Below are positions 56,463 through 64,000 of a stretch of 64,000 nucleotides of DNA, in pieces. Under the pieces are notes generated by a model. The model ran no database searches and was not told the origin of the DNA. It saw nothing but the letters and a program-made list of their open reading frames with translations. How positions within the stretch are numbered: the stretch's first letter is position 1; every line of letters starts with the position of its first letter. A program made the position numbers and the translations under genes. Source of the DNA: Litchfieldia stipae (GTDB taxonomy: Bacteria; Bacillota; Bacilli; Bacillales; Bacillaceae_L); NCBI RefSeq assembly GCF_014837155.1, contig NZ_JACYHA010000001.1:62001-126000 (forward strand). The letters run 5' to 3'.

Positions 56463-57903
56463 TGATTCTAGCAGAGGTTAATAACGGTAAGGATACATTG
56501 ATGGTGGTTCCATGATTAAGTTTACTATGTATGTTCATTTCCCCTTCGTGTTCCTTGATGATTTTATTACTAATTGTTAACCCCAACCCTATTCCCTTTT
56601 CTTTTGTTGTGTAAAATGGAGTTCCTAAATGTTTTAACCTGTCCTCGGGGATACCAATTCCATTATCTTTAAAGCTAATCACTACATACTCTCCCTCTAT
56701 CTTAAGAGAAATCTCCATCTTTCCGCCTGAAGCCATCGCCTCAATTGCATTTTTCAAGAAATTCATAAATACTTGCTTCAACTGATTGGGTTGACAGGAA
56801 ATAACAATTGGTTCGCTTTGACTAAATGAACATTCAATTAAAACATTATGTAAATGTGCCTGTGTTTCAAATACAGTTACTGTACTTAGAATCAGTTCCT
56901 GAATACAAGCTTCTTGAAATTCAATTGCTTCAGGTTTGGCTAATGTCATGAACTCATTGACTATTAACTCTATTCTTTCTAATTCATCTAACATAATGTT
57001 GATATAACGTCTTTGATCAGGACTCATAAGTGTAGATTGTAATAGCCTAGAGAACCCTTTTAATGCAGTTAGAGGATTTCTAATTTCATGTGCTACTCCA
57101 GCAGCTAATTGTCCTATGATTGATAAGCGATCAAGATTTCTAATTAGTTCATTATCCTTTAATCTTTCTGATATATTTCTTACAAAACAGATAACTCCAA
57201 TAATTTTTCCATCCGAGCTTCTATATGGAGAATAGGTAACTGATATATCTAATTCTGTGCCATCTTTTCTTAACCGCTTCGTTTCGTAATCTCTTAATTC
57301 CTTTCCTTGCTTCACATATTTAAGGATACTCAAAAAATCCTTGTGATCTCTTTCACTCTGCCAAACAGTTGGCTGAAGATAGAGAATTTCTTCTTTTTCA
57401 TATCCAAATAGCTCTAAGAAAGCGTTGTTAACCCATGTTACCTTATTATTATAATCTAGAACAATGATACCATCAGCAGAGCTATCAATAAAAGAGTCTA
57501 ATAATTTATTAGCTCTAAACAACTCCTCTTCCTTAAGTCTCTTCTCTAATATATTCTTAGCTATCACCGTTAGATGGCTACATTCTCCGTTTTGATCTAT
57601 AACTGGTGTTACAATAGCCTCACCTAATATATTCCCATTCAGTAAGTGAACTGTATTCTCTATTACTACTCTTTTATTTAATGAGATACACTCATTATAT
57701 TTTTCTATCAAGTACTTAGCTCGATTTGGCCTGAGTACATCCTCTATCCTTTTTCCATATGATGACTCTTTAAAGTTCCCCATTTCAATAGCGTAGCGAT
57801 TAGCATAGTAATATGTGTATATGCCTACTTGCTCTACCTTCATAATGAGAATAAAATCTGAACACTCGTCTAATGTAGATATAAAGGCTTGTACATCTTG
57901 CAT
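56458..57903 (-). CDS. PAS-domain sensor histidine kinase (sporulation-kinase-like)
   Basis: The start is ATG 57903 behind AAGGAAGTG, giving 481 residues; the frame is open 51 bases further. Two PAS domains (about 1-120 and 130-250), no membrane segment, then the H-box GVAHEIRNPLTALKGF with phospho-His near 272 and a HATPase domain with N, G1 and G2 boxes (NAIEAM, DNGIGIP, GIGLGL). This resembles KinA/KinE kinases that feed Spo0F. No response regulator is adjacent, as is usual for orphan sporulation kinases. It is shorter than B. subtilis KinE. Confidence 0.9.
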   Translation of the reverse strand: MQDVQAFISTLDECSDFILIMKVEQVGIYTYYYANRYAIEMGNFKESSYGKRIEDVLRPNRAKYLIEKYNECISLNKRVVIENTVHLLNGNILGEAIVTPVIDQNGECSHLTVIAKNILEKRLKEEELFRANKLLDSFIDSSADGIIVLDYNNKVTWVNNAFLELFGYEKEEILYLQPTVWQSERDHKDFLSILKYVKQGKELRDYETKRLRKDGTELDISVTYSPYRSSDGKIIGVICFVRNISERLKDNELIRNLDRLSIIGQLAAGVAHEIRNPLTALKGFSRLLQSTLMSPDQRRYINIMLDELERIELIVNEFMTLAKPEAIEFQEACIQELILSTVTVFETQAHLHNVLIECSFSQSEPIVISCQPNQLKQVFMNFLKNAIEAMASGGKMEISLKIEGEYVVISFKDNGIGIPEDRLKHLGTPFYTTKEKGIGLGLTISNKIIKEHEGEMNIHSKLNHGTTINVSLPLLTSARII

Positions 57904-58000
57904 CCATATCACTTCCTTAAAAAGGCATTTTATTCTCTTTAATTGTAACCACAATCGTGAACGAAAGGAAATGATTTTCTAAATACTCTTTTAATTTTAG

Positions 58001-58027
58001 TAAAAAAAAGAGCCTGAGGCTCTTTTT
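58001..58027 (-). terminator. Terminator of the RsgA-like gene
   Basis: AGAGCC-TGA-GGCTCT hairpin with a run of T's on the minus strand, starting two bases after the stop. Confidence 0.9.
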
Positions 58028-58028
58028 A

Positions 58029-59090
58029 CTAGAATTTTTTCTTTTGTTTTGAATGGATCGTGATTTTCTTCCATTTTTCCTTTTCTTGCTGTTGTGCTCT
58101 TTTATCAGATTTACGATCTAGATATGCAAGCTCTCTTTGGAGCTTTAAATAGTTGTTATAACGAGCTTTTTGAAGAGAACCATCTTCGATTGCACTTCTC
58201 ACTGCACAACCAGGTTCATTTCCATGATGACAATCTCGGAAGCGACAGACTTCTGCTAGAGCTTCAATATCCTGAAAGCTTACTCCAATCGAATCGTCAG
58301 CATCCCATAATTGCAGCTCCCTCATCCCAGGTGTATCAATAATCATCCCGCCACTCGGTAGCATAATGAGCTCACGATGAGTGGTTGTATGACGACCACG
58401 ATCATCACCCTCACGAATCTCCTCAACTTGCTGTTTTTGCTCACCAACTAATCGATTAGTAAGGGTTGACTTTCCTGCTCCTGAAGAACCAAGTAATGCG
58501 ACTGTTTTGCCTGCTTCAAAATAAGACATCAAGGATTCAATCCCGCTATTTTCTTTCACACTGACTACATGAATCGGGACACCGTAAGCAATGGCTTCAA
58601 CTTCAGCAATCCTTTCATCGATATGATCACATAGATCTGATTTAGTAAGAACAATAACTGGATTTGCACCACTTTCCCATGTTAGAAGTAGATAGCGCTC
58701 TATTCTTCTTAAATTAAAATCATTATTCAATGCATTAACTAAAAACACCGTATTAATGTTTGTAGCAACAATTTGTTCTTCTGTTGTAAGTCCAGCAGCT
58801 TTTCGCGAGAACTTACTGAATCGCGGGAGAAGTTGATGAATCGTCGCCTTCCCTTCCTCCATTCTTGTAGAAATTACGACCCAGTCACCAACAGCAGGAT
58901 AGTCTTGTCGCTCAGTTGATGAAAATCTGAACTTTCCTGAAACCTCTCCTAGACATTCGCCAGCTTCTGTAATGATCCGATACATTCGCTTATACTCCAG
59001 GATGACTCGTCCAACCGTTAACCCTGACTCTTGATACTCTCTATATGATTCTTCAAACGCTTCATTCCAACCTAATTCTTTCTTATTCAA
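58029..59090 (-). CDS. rsgA: RsgA/YjeQ-like ribosome-associated GTPase, probable paralogue
   Basis: A circularly permuted GTPase: G4 TKSD (149-152) precedes G1 GSSGAGKS (201-208) and G3 DTPG (252-255). An N-terminal OB-fold (about 25-95) and a C-terminal zinc site (C282, C287, H289, C295) complete the family layout. RsgA releases RbfA during 30S maturation. At 353 residues it is longer than the roughly 298-residue CpgA/YloQ of Bacillus, and it is not next to prkC, so it is probably a second copy. The start is TTG 59090 with AGGAGGAG ahead. It is preceded by a leader peptide and alternative hairpins. Confidence 0.92.
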   Translation of the reverse strand: MNKKELGWNEAFEESYREYQESGLTVGRVILEYKRMYRIITEAGECLGEVSGKFRFSSTERQDYPAVGDWVVISTRMEEGKATIHQLLPRFSKFSRKAAGLTTEEQIVATNINTVFLVNALNNDFNLRRIERYLLLTWESGANPVIVLTKSDLCDHIDERIAEVEAIAYGVPIHVVSVKENSGIESLMSYFEAGKTVALLGSSGAGKSTLTNRLVGEQKQQVEEIREGDDRGRHTTTHRELIMLPSGGMIIDTPGMRELQLWDADDSIGVSFQDIEALAEVCRFRDCHHGNEPGCAVRSAIEDGSLQKARYNNYLKLQRELAYLDRKSDKRAQQQEKEKWKKITIHSKQKKKF

Positions 59091-59118
59091 CTCGTACTCC
59101 TCCTATTAAAACGAAATT

Positions 59119-59160
59119 TAAAATAAATAAACCCGTAAGCTTAACTACAGCCCACGGGTT
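59119..59160 (-). terminator. Attenuator hairpin between the leader peptide and the RsgA-like gene
   Basis: AACCCGT (59160-59154) pairs with ACGGGTT (59136-59130), with an inner GCT/AGC stem and a TTATTTATTTT tail. Its 5' arm and loop can instead pair with the end of the leader ORF: GGGCTGTAGTT (59153-59143) with AACTACAGCCC (59217-59207), 11 perfect bp, extending into the 5' arm. Confidence 0.7.
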
Positions 59161-59191
59161 AAAATCGTTTTAACATAGATAAGAGTCGTAC

Positions 59192-59260
59192 TTAAATAAC
59201 CGTAGCGGGCTGTAGTTGATTATTCAATTGATTTGTTAAAATTACAAATACACTTTTCAT
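59192..59260 (-). CDS. 22-codon leader peptide upstream of the RsgA-like gene
   Basis: ATG 59260 follows GAGGG at 7-base spacing; the frame ends at TAA 59192 and encodes MKSVFVILTNQ then LNNQLQPATVI. The stop region overlaps the strand that can pair with the downstream attenuator. The position, size and overlap are those of attenuation leader peptides of ribosome-targeting antibiotic resistance genes. Translation is not proven. Confidence 0.65.
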   Translation of the reverse strand: MKSVFVILTNQLNNQLQPATVI

Positions 59261-59294
59261 ACTACATCCCTCACTTTCTTCATTTGATAATCCC

Positions 59295-59323
59295 ATTATA
59301 GAATATATTGGTAAATTTGTAAA
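59295..59323 (-). promoter_or_regulatory. Sigma-A promoter of the leader/RsgA-like transcript
   Basis: On the minus strand TTTACA (59323-59318), 17 bp, TATAAT (59300-59295). The transcript would start about 25-30 bases before the leader peptide ATG. Confidence 0.75.
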
Positions 59324-59400
59324 TCAGTTAAAAATAATTCCACTAATGAATCATTTCTATTATACTTATAGTGTACATATAAAAAAGTTGGAGGATATAA

Positions 59401-60231
59401 ATGGATCAAACACAGAACAACGCTTCACCTTTAATGAAATTAGTTGAACATAGAAGCTTTAATCGCTTCATTATGACCGTTATCATCATCAATGCCATTC
59501 TCATTGGACTAGAAACCTATTCTTCCCTTTTTCAAGAATATCACCTTTTTTTCTCAATCGCTGATAGAATATTTCTATTCATATTTACCATAGAGATTCT
59601 ATTAAAAATAATTGCAATGCGGACAAGCTTCTTTAAAAACTCTTGGAACCTACTAGATTTCGCGATAGTATTCGGTAGTATTATTCTCTATCAAACCAAC
59701 CTGGTTAGTGTACTTCGTATATTGAGAGTACTTAGGGTGTTACGTACCATTTCGGCAATCCCTTCATTACGGAGATTAGTAAATGCCCTATTTATGGCGA
59801 TCCCTGCAATTGGTAGTGTATCTGTATTAATGGGTATATTCTTTTATATTTATGCAATCATTGGAACTTCCTTTTTTGGTGAATTATTCCCTGAATACTT
59901 CGGAAATCTCCAACTCTCAATGCTGAGTTTATTCCAAATATTTACACTTGAATCATGGGCTTCTGGAATCTTCCGCCCAATATTTGCGGAAATAACGTGG
60001 TCCTGGCTCTATTTTGTAACATTCATTTTGGTAGCAACCTTTATCATGCTAAATTTAATTGTTGGGGAAATTGTAAATAATGCTGGTAAATTATCTGAAG
60101 AACATGAAGATCTTAAGGATATTAATACTGAGTTCAAAAATGAACTAGAGCATATCAAAAATCAAAATGAACAACTCAATCAAAAACTTAATGATCTCAT
60201 GCAAGTCATTTCAGAGAAAAAGCAAGAATAG
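59401..60231 (+). CDS. Bacterial voltage-gated sodium channel (NaChBac family)
   Basis: A six-helix channel subunit of 276 residues that forms tetramers. S4 carries arginines R106, R109, R112 and R115 every third residue (VLRILRVLRVLRTI). The selectivity filter TLESWAS (182-188) is that of BacNav sodium channels. A C-terminal coiled coil (about 228-270) supports tetramer assembly. The start at 59401 follows TTGGAGG. In alkaliphilic Bacillus relatives, such as NaChBac of B. halodurans and NavBP of B. pseudofirmus, these channels link sodium entry to motility and pH control; motAB here is of the proton type. Monocistronic. Confidence 0.95.
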   Translation: MDQTQNNASPLMKLVEHRSFNRFIMTVIIINAILIGLETYSSLFQEYHLFFSIADRIFLFIFTIEILLKIIAMRTSFFKNSWNLLDFAIVFGSIILYQTNLVSVLRILRVLRVLRTISAIPSLRRLVNALFMAIPAIGSVSVLMGIFFYIYAIIGTSFFGELFPEYFGNLQLSMLSLFQIFTLESWASGIFRPIFAEITWSWLYFVTFILVATFIMLNLIVGEIVNNAGKLSEEHEDLKDINTEFKNELEHIKNQNEQLNQKLNDLMQVISEKKQE

Positions 60232-60232
60232 A

Positions 60233-60275
60233 AAAAAACATCAAGGAGCGCATGATGCTTCTTGATGTTTTTTTT
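60233..60275. terminator. Terminator between the sodium channel and the small zinc-motif gene
   Basis: AAAACATCAAG and CTTGATGTTTT flank a shorter GCGCATGATGC hairpin. A and T flanks permit bidirectional use. Confidence 0.85.
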
Positions 60276-60277
60276 AC

Positions 60278-60487
60278 TTATTGATTGCCTTCGTACCATT
60301 CCGCAAAATTCCCTGATCCATTGCATCCAATACAATCAACTGGATTGGTGAAGTATAGCTCATATGTGTTAAATGTATGAAATCCTCTTCCATGACAATC
60401 TGGGCAGAGACCTAAATCTTCCATTTGTTTGACCTTTTTTTCATATCTTGAAGTAATCCAGTCATTCACGGTATTGATGAGTCCCAT
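60278..60487 (-). CDS. Small zinc-ribbon protein, DnaJ-type CxxCxGxG motifs
   Basis: A 69-residue protein with CPDCHGRG (28-35) and CIGCNGSG (52-59), the two halves of a DnaJ-like zinc site, but no J domain. It is probably a metal-bound small adaptor; the family is not recognised by name. GAGGTGTATTA precedes ATG 60487. Nothing adjacent indicates its role. Confidence 0.8.
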   Translation of the reverse strand: MGLINTVNDWITSRYEKKVKQMEDLGLCPDCHGRGFHTFNTYELYFTNPVDCIGCNGSGNFAEWYEGNQ

Positions 60488-60592
60488 CTAATACACCTCA
60501 CATCTTGTTTTCCCTATTATGTGGAAATAACAGGATATTTATTCACTAGTATATTCTTTACAAGACCTCTTTGTGAATTTCTAAGATTAAAA

Positions 60593-61714
60593 TTAATTAG
60601 TCAAACTACCATAGACTCTTTGGATTAATAATTGTTTAAATACTTTAATCGCTGTAAAATCAGTATTCTTTCTTGCTTCACCAATGTAAAGCGAAATATT
60701 CTCTTTTAATAAACCATTTGAAGAAATACAATCATCGATTTCTTTCGTTAAGGCACTAGAATCCCAAGAAAGAGTCTCTACATTACCAATATTTTTTTGT
60801 CCACACACTTCAGTAAATACATCAATTTTTTGATCATATGAGATAGAGATAAATGGGATCAATTTAATTGCAGCAAATATGAGTGAATGCAGTCTCATCC
60901 CTATTAATAACTGAGAGGATCCAATAATACTAGCTTTTTCTTGTATAGATAAATCAGGCGGCACAATATATATGTTATGTTGTACTTCTTTTGACATCTT
61001 CGACTTTACTTCTAATGAACATAAATAGTCTTCATAACCATGCATAGGGATAAAAACAATCTTATGATGGTTATTTTTCATCGCTGAATCCAATCCACTT
61101 GCTATTCGCTCCAAATAATGAGTACCTTTTTTCCAATACCGTACAGTTACAACAATAAAGTCTGAATCATCGAGATTGTTCATTAACCAGTTAGATGAAA
61201 TCATTTTTTCTACATTCAAACCAATCACTGGGTCTGGGACTACATAAATATCATTCGTCACACCGATTTGTTCGATGAATTGTTTTGAAATGTCATCTCT
61301 GACTGTGATTAAAGCTGCTTTCTTTAAAGTATTAGCTACTAATTGTTTATTGAAGCGATATTTAATCGGACCAATTCCTTGAGCGTAGACAAAGAATGGC
61401 TTCTTTAATAAATGAGCAAACCACATTACACCGCAATAATAACTTACACTTAAGATTCCAGTTTTATCCTGCAAAAGTCCTCCACCACCACTAATCACAC
61501 CATCTGACTTCTTGATGGCTTTCATGACCTCTTTAAAACTCCAGCGATTTACTGCTTTGACGCCGTACTGTTCTGATGTTTTTTGGGGCTGATTAGATAG
61601 AACAGTAATTGAAATGAAAGGGAACTCATTTCTCAAAACTTCTATAATAGATAAAAGAATCGCCTCATCCCCGACATTATCAAATCCATAATATCCTGAA
61701 ATTACAACCTCCAT
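60593..61714 (-). CDS. csaB: Polysaccharide pyruvyl transferase CsaB
   Basis: Adds pyruvyl ketal groups to secondary cell-wall polysaccharide so that SLH-domain proteins can bind. The 373-residue product starts with GYYGFDNVGDEAIL, has SGGGGLLQD near 95 and GMRLHSLIFA near 275, all CsaB hallmarks. It overlaps the stop of the upstream membrane protein gene by 13 bases, and these two genes commonly travel together. SLH-anchored surface proteins are therefore expected in this organism. Confidence 0.95.
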   Translation of the reverse strand: MEVVISGYYGFDNVGDEAILLSIIEVLRNEFPFISITVLSNQPQKTSEQYGVKAVNRWSFKEVMKAIKKSDGVISGGGGLLQDKTGILSVSYYCGVMWFAHLLKKPFFVYAQGIGPIKYRFNKQLVANTLKKAALITVRDDISKQFIEQIGVTNDIYVVPDPVIGLNVEKMISSNWLMNNLDDSDFIVVTVRYWKKGTHYLERIASGLDSAMKNNHHKIVFIPMHGYEDYLCSLEVKSKMSKEVQHNIYIVPPDLSIQEKASIIGSSQLLIGMRLHSLIFAAIKLIPFISISYDQKIDVFTEVCGQKNIGNVETLSWDSSALTKEIDDCISSNGLLKENISLYIGEARKNTDFTAIKVFKQLLIQRVYGSLTN

Positions 61715-63609
61715 GCTGATAGTCTCTCCTTAGTCAGTGGATGATTTATTTTTTTGAACACATTCCATAAGATAATTAGGATGAATCCAATCCCCACACC
61801 CAAAATCATTCCAATGAACGTTCTATTTATCGAAACTAGTAGAGGAGTATGTAAATGAGTGAAGGTCCCTATTATTGAACTAAATCCAATGGCCCCAAAG
61901 ATATAAAAGTATTTCCCCCACTCAAATCCTTGTTTTACAAAATAAACTCCTAACGTTAGAAATGGGATGCCAATAAGAAATTCTTTCGTTCTTGGTCTAG
62001 TTCCAAGAACATTCTCCAGCATTTGTCTGAACTGTAATTCATAGGGGATAATTAATTCTTCATTATTCCCTGTTCGCCCCAGGTAGAAATAAGTAATCCC
62101 AATAATGAGCACCAGCATCAGCATATTCCCAAAGGTTACTGGCTTCTTTATCCAATTAACCCCAACTATCATAAAAGTAACAATAATTACAGGGAGTATT
62201 GAGAGGATTTTTACGCCTCGAAAACCATCAATATTAACCATGTACTCCCAACCATATAATAACGTAATAACAAACCATCCCCCTATCAACGTAATCCCAA
62301 ATCCTCTTAGGAGAGAGAGCCCTGCCTTTGTCTGTGTGAGCGATTTTGATATAGAGGATATTGCATAAATGGGACTTAATACTGCAATCCCTAGAACTAA
62401 GAGCTTAAGTAATACGTTGCTCTCTAAATAAATACCAAATAAGGAAACACCAAGAATAAAAAACGTGATTGCTAGGACATATGGTATTTGAAAATGTAAA
62501 AAAACTAAAGCTAGGTAAACTGATGCTGCTATGACAGTCAAAAGCTTCATCCACACTGGTAAACTATACGTGTCAAAGGGCTCTGCTACCCCTGGCACCT
62601 TTTCGATACGATGCTGCAATTGTTCAATAAAGTCTGTTGTTCCATTTATAGCCTCCATTGCTTCTGCAGGTGTACGGTAGCCTTCATTTACTTCCTTATC
62701 GGTTAGATTGACAAAGAGTAATTGAATATTTCGCTCGTTAACAGCTAATCCGCCTCGATTGATGTGACGAACTTCTCGTTCATGCCCCTTCCCCAAAATT
62801 AAGGAATGCATCCGAATCATTTTAGTATCTAAATGTTCAACTAACTCATGGAATCCTTTTTGCTTTCTATGTTCAAACAACACAGCATTGATATTCCATT
62901 GCTTCATTCGGCTTGCCATTTGTTCAATATTTTCTCTAGTTTTGCTATAACCTACAATCTCATCGTCACGAAACACAAGATGATTGATTCGATCCCTTTC
63001 TTGAGTCACCTGCTGAAAAAGTGGATGTTCATCATCCTCATCATTAAAGTGAGTCCCTAATTGCGGAAGAATAGAGAAACCAAGGGAACTTGCTAAGCCG
63101 ACTACCTCTAAATCATAGCTAATCGCTTGAGACTTTGTATCATTTGTGCCATACGGTACAAATAGAAATTCACTATTATTGACCGTATATTTATGAACCT
63201 TAATCATATGATTCAAATTACTTTCGATCGCTTCTGGTATGACCTTAACAACGGGATGGATAGGATTAATTATTCTTATGTATATACCGTCCTCTTTCGC
63301 TAGCTCTTCAACCAATATATTAGGATATTGTTTTAACAACTCTTCTTTACTAAAATTTTGAACAACATTCATTTTCTCTAAATCGTTTAGATCTAAAGGG
63401 GTTATGCTTAGTGATTCAACTCCAGCCTTCTTTAACTCACGTAATACATCATAGACCGTTAATCCACTTTGTTCTAACGCTTTTACATCTTCGTACGGAA
63501 TGGTTATTTCATATGATGTATTTGATTTTTCTATCTTAATTCTTTCCAGTAGATAGGGTATTGATAGAACAATAACAAAGATAATAAATCCCCATAGAGC
63601 GTTCCGCAT
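61702..63609 (-). CDS. DUF5693 multi-spanning membrane protein, CsaB partner
   Basis: The start ATG 63609 follows AAGGAGAG; the frame is open to 63663. One N-terminal membrane segment (about 5-24), an extracellular domain of about 330 residues, then eight or nine C-terminal helices. It matches the DUF5693 family often found beside csaB. A role in moving or modifying secondary wall polymer is inferred from the context only. Upstream lies another gene on the same strand. Confidence 0.88.
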   Translation of the reverse strand: MRNALWGFIIFVIVLSIPYLLERIKIEKSNTSYEITIPYEDVKALEQSGLTVYDVLRELKKAGVESLSITPLDLNDLEKMNVVQNFSKEELLKQYPNILVEELAKEDGIYIRIINPIHPVVKVIPEAIESNLNHMIKVHKYTVNNSEFLFVPYGTNDTKSQAISYDLEVVGLASSLGFSILPQLGTHFNDEDDEHPLFQQVTQERDRINHLVFRDDEIVGYSKTRENIEQMASRMKQWNINAVLFEHRKQKGFHELVEHLDTKMIRMHSLILGKGHEREVRHINRGGLAVNERNIQLLFVNLTDKEVNEGYRTPAEAMEAINGTTDFIEQLQHRIEKVPGVAEPFDTYSLPVWMKLLTVIAASVYLALVFLHFQIPYVLAITFFILGVSLFGIYLESNVLLKLLVLGIAVLSPIYAISSISKSLTQTKAGLSLLRGFGITLIGGWFVITLLYGWEYMVNIDGFRGVKILSILPVIIVTFMIVGVNWIKKPVTFGNMLMLVLIIGITYFYLGRTGNNEELIIPYELQFRQMLENVLGTRPRTKEFLIGIPFLTLGVYFVKQGFEWGKYFYIFGAIGFSSIIGTFTHLHTPLLVSINRTFIGMILGVGIGFILIILWNVFKKINHPLTKERLSAWRL

Positions 63610-63734
63610 AACTCCAACTCTCCTTAAATGGAATATCAGCCACGAATGGTTATATTTTTCCATTATTCAGTATGGTAACTCCTCCTAAGATTCATACTTT
63701 GTTCAATAAAATTAAGTATTTTTTTCACCAAAAA

Positions 63735-64000
63735 TCATTGAATATTTATGATTACATTCGGCCTAATTTCTAATTCAAACAGCCTGTTCCATGGTGAAGA
63801 AATCACTATAAATGGAATTTCCTTTATACTGATTGTTAAATCTTCTTTGCTACCTGGTAAAGTAGCTATCTCGCTCATAAAACTAGGCGTAAGCTCCTTT
63901 ATATCATTCTCGAATTGCTTTTGGACATAGTCTAAGACGAGCCTCTCGCTTTCACCTAAATTCCATTCATCAATTGATGTTTTTGATAGCTTTGTTCGCA
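63735..64000 (-). CDS. Unknown protein, C-terminal 87 codons only
   Basis: An open frame enters from the window's right edge and stops at TGA 63735. The visible part is soluble, with GESERLVLDYVQKQFENDIKEL-like helices (written in part: ESERLVLDYVQKQ), then beta-rich KEIPFIVISSPW. It lies 126 bases before the DUF5693-csaB pair and may be in the same operon. No family is recognised. Confidence 0.7.
   Translation of the reverse strand, partial: RTKLSKTSIDEWNLGESERLVLDYVQKQFENDIKELTPSFMSEIATLPGSKEDLTISIKEIPFIVISSPWNRLFELEIRPNVIINIQ

Noticed and set aside
63748-63930. Plus-strand 60-codon frame at the right edge
   Set aside because: Antisense to the truncated minus-strand gene that enters the window; no ribosome site.

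Overview
The window looks like a chromosomal segment of an endospore-forming Bacillaceae bacterium (Bacillus sensu lato, low GC). The evidence is two alpha/beta small acid-soluble spore proteins, a Spo0E phosphatase, a PAS-type sporulation-like kinase, Ku/LigD, SigI/RsgI, a CtsR-controlled clpE, AGGAGG-type ribosome binding sites and several TTG starts. From memory of B. subtilis, much of the window follows the ykoU-ykvT stretch in opposite order (ykvT, ykvS, queF, ykvI, clpE, motA/motB, spo0E, mtnE, mtnU, an mtnK-like gene, ktrD, htpX, ykrK, rsgI/sspD/sigI, ykoY, a DedA gene, ku/ligD), with non-syntenic genes inserted.

Layout. Positions 1-4.7 kb hold a truncated amidohydrolase facing a SAM riboswitch, the metNIQ methionine importer and an HcxA-like dehydrogenase. 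From 4.7-12.3 kb are a CobW GTPase, a spore protein, small membrane proteins, the ABC-F protein YkpA, an SDR, YkvT and a NUDIX hydrolase. From 12.4-18.8 kb are ykvS, a preQ1-riboswitch-controlled queF, rarD, a DUF2062 gene, ykvI and clpE. From 18.8-26.8 kb are a transporter, a type I methionine aminopeptidase, an oligoendopeptidase, motAB, an aldo/keto reductase, spo0E and a CBS-ACT protein. From 26.8-30.5 kb lies a reduced methionine-salvage locus: mtnE and mtnU head to head, then a SAM riboswitch driving an MtnK-like protein that lacks key catalytic residues. From 30.5-38 kb are a chemoreceptor, a two-gene 2-oxoacid:ferredoxin oxidoreductase and a B12-binding radical SAM protein. From 38-46 kb are an alcohol dehydrogenase, an MFS transporter, ktrD, htpX/ykrK, tag and corA. 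From 46-53 kb are sspD, sigI-rsgI with a SigI-type promoter, a Mn riboswitch with a TerC exporter, a DedA gene and ku-ligD. From 53-64 kb are an SwrC-like RND pump, a histidine kinase, an RsgA-like GTPase behind a leader-peptide attenuator, a BacNav sodium channel and csaB with its membrane partner.

The most interesting observations are: (1) the MtnK homologue at 29283-30452, still under a SAM riboswitch, in which the catalytic HGD is HGN, the metal-binding DxE is DxS, and the Trp-loop region and second Arg of the Arg pair are lost, so it is a candidate pseudokinase; (2) a 22-codon leader peptide with mutually exclusive RNA hairpins (59119-59260) upstream of an RsgA-like ribosome GTPase, the layout of ribosome-stalling attenuation; (3) a MITE-like repeat of about 166 bp with AGGCTGTTTTC terminal inverted repeats, two full and two partial copies; (4) a perfect 18-bp palindrome just downstream of the htpX -10 box, next to ykrK. 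No prophage, transposase, CRISPR array, rRNA or tRNA was seen.
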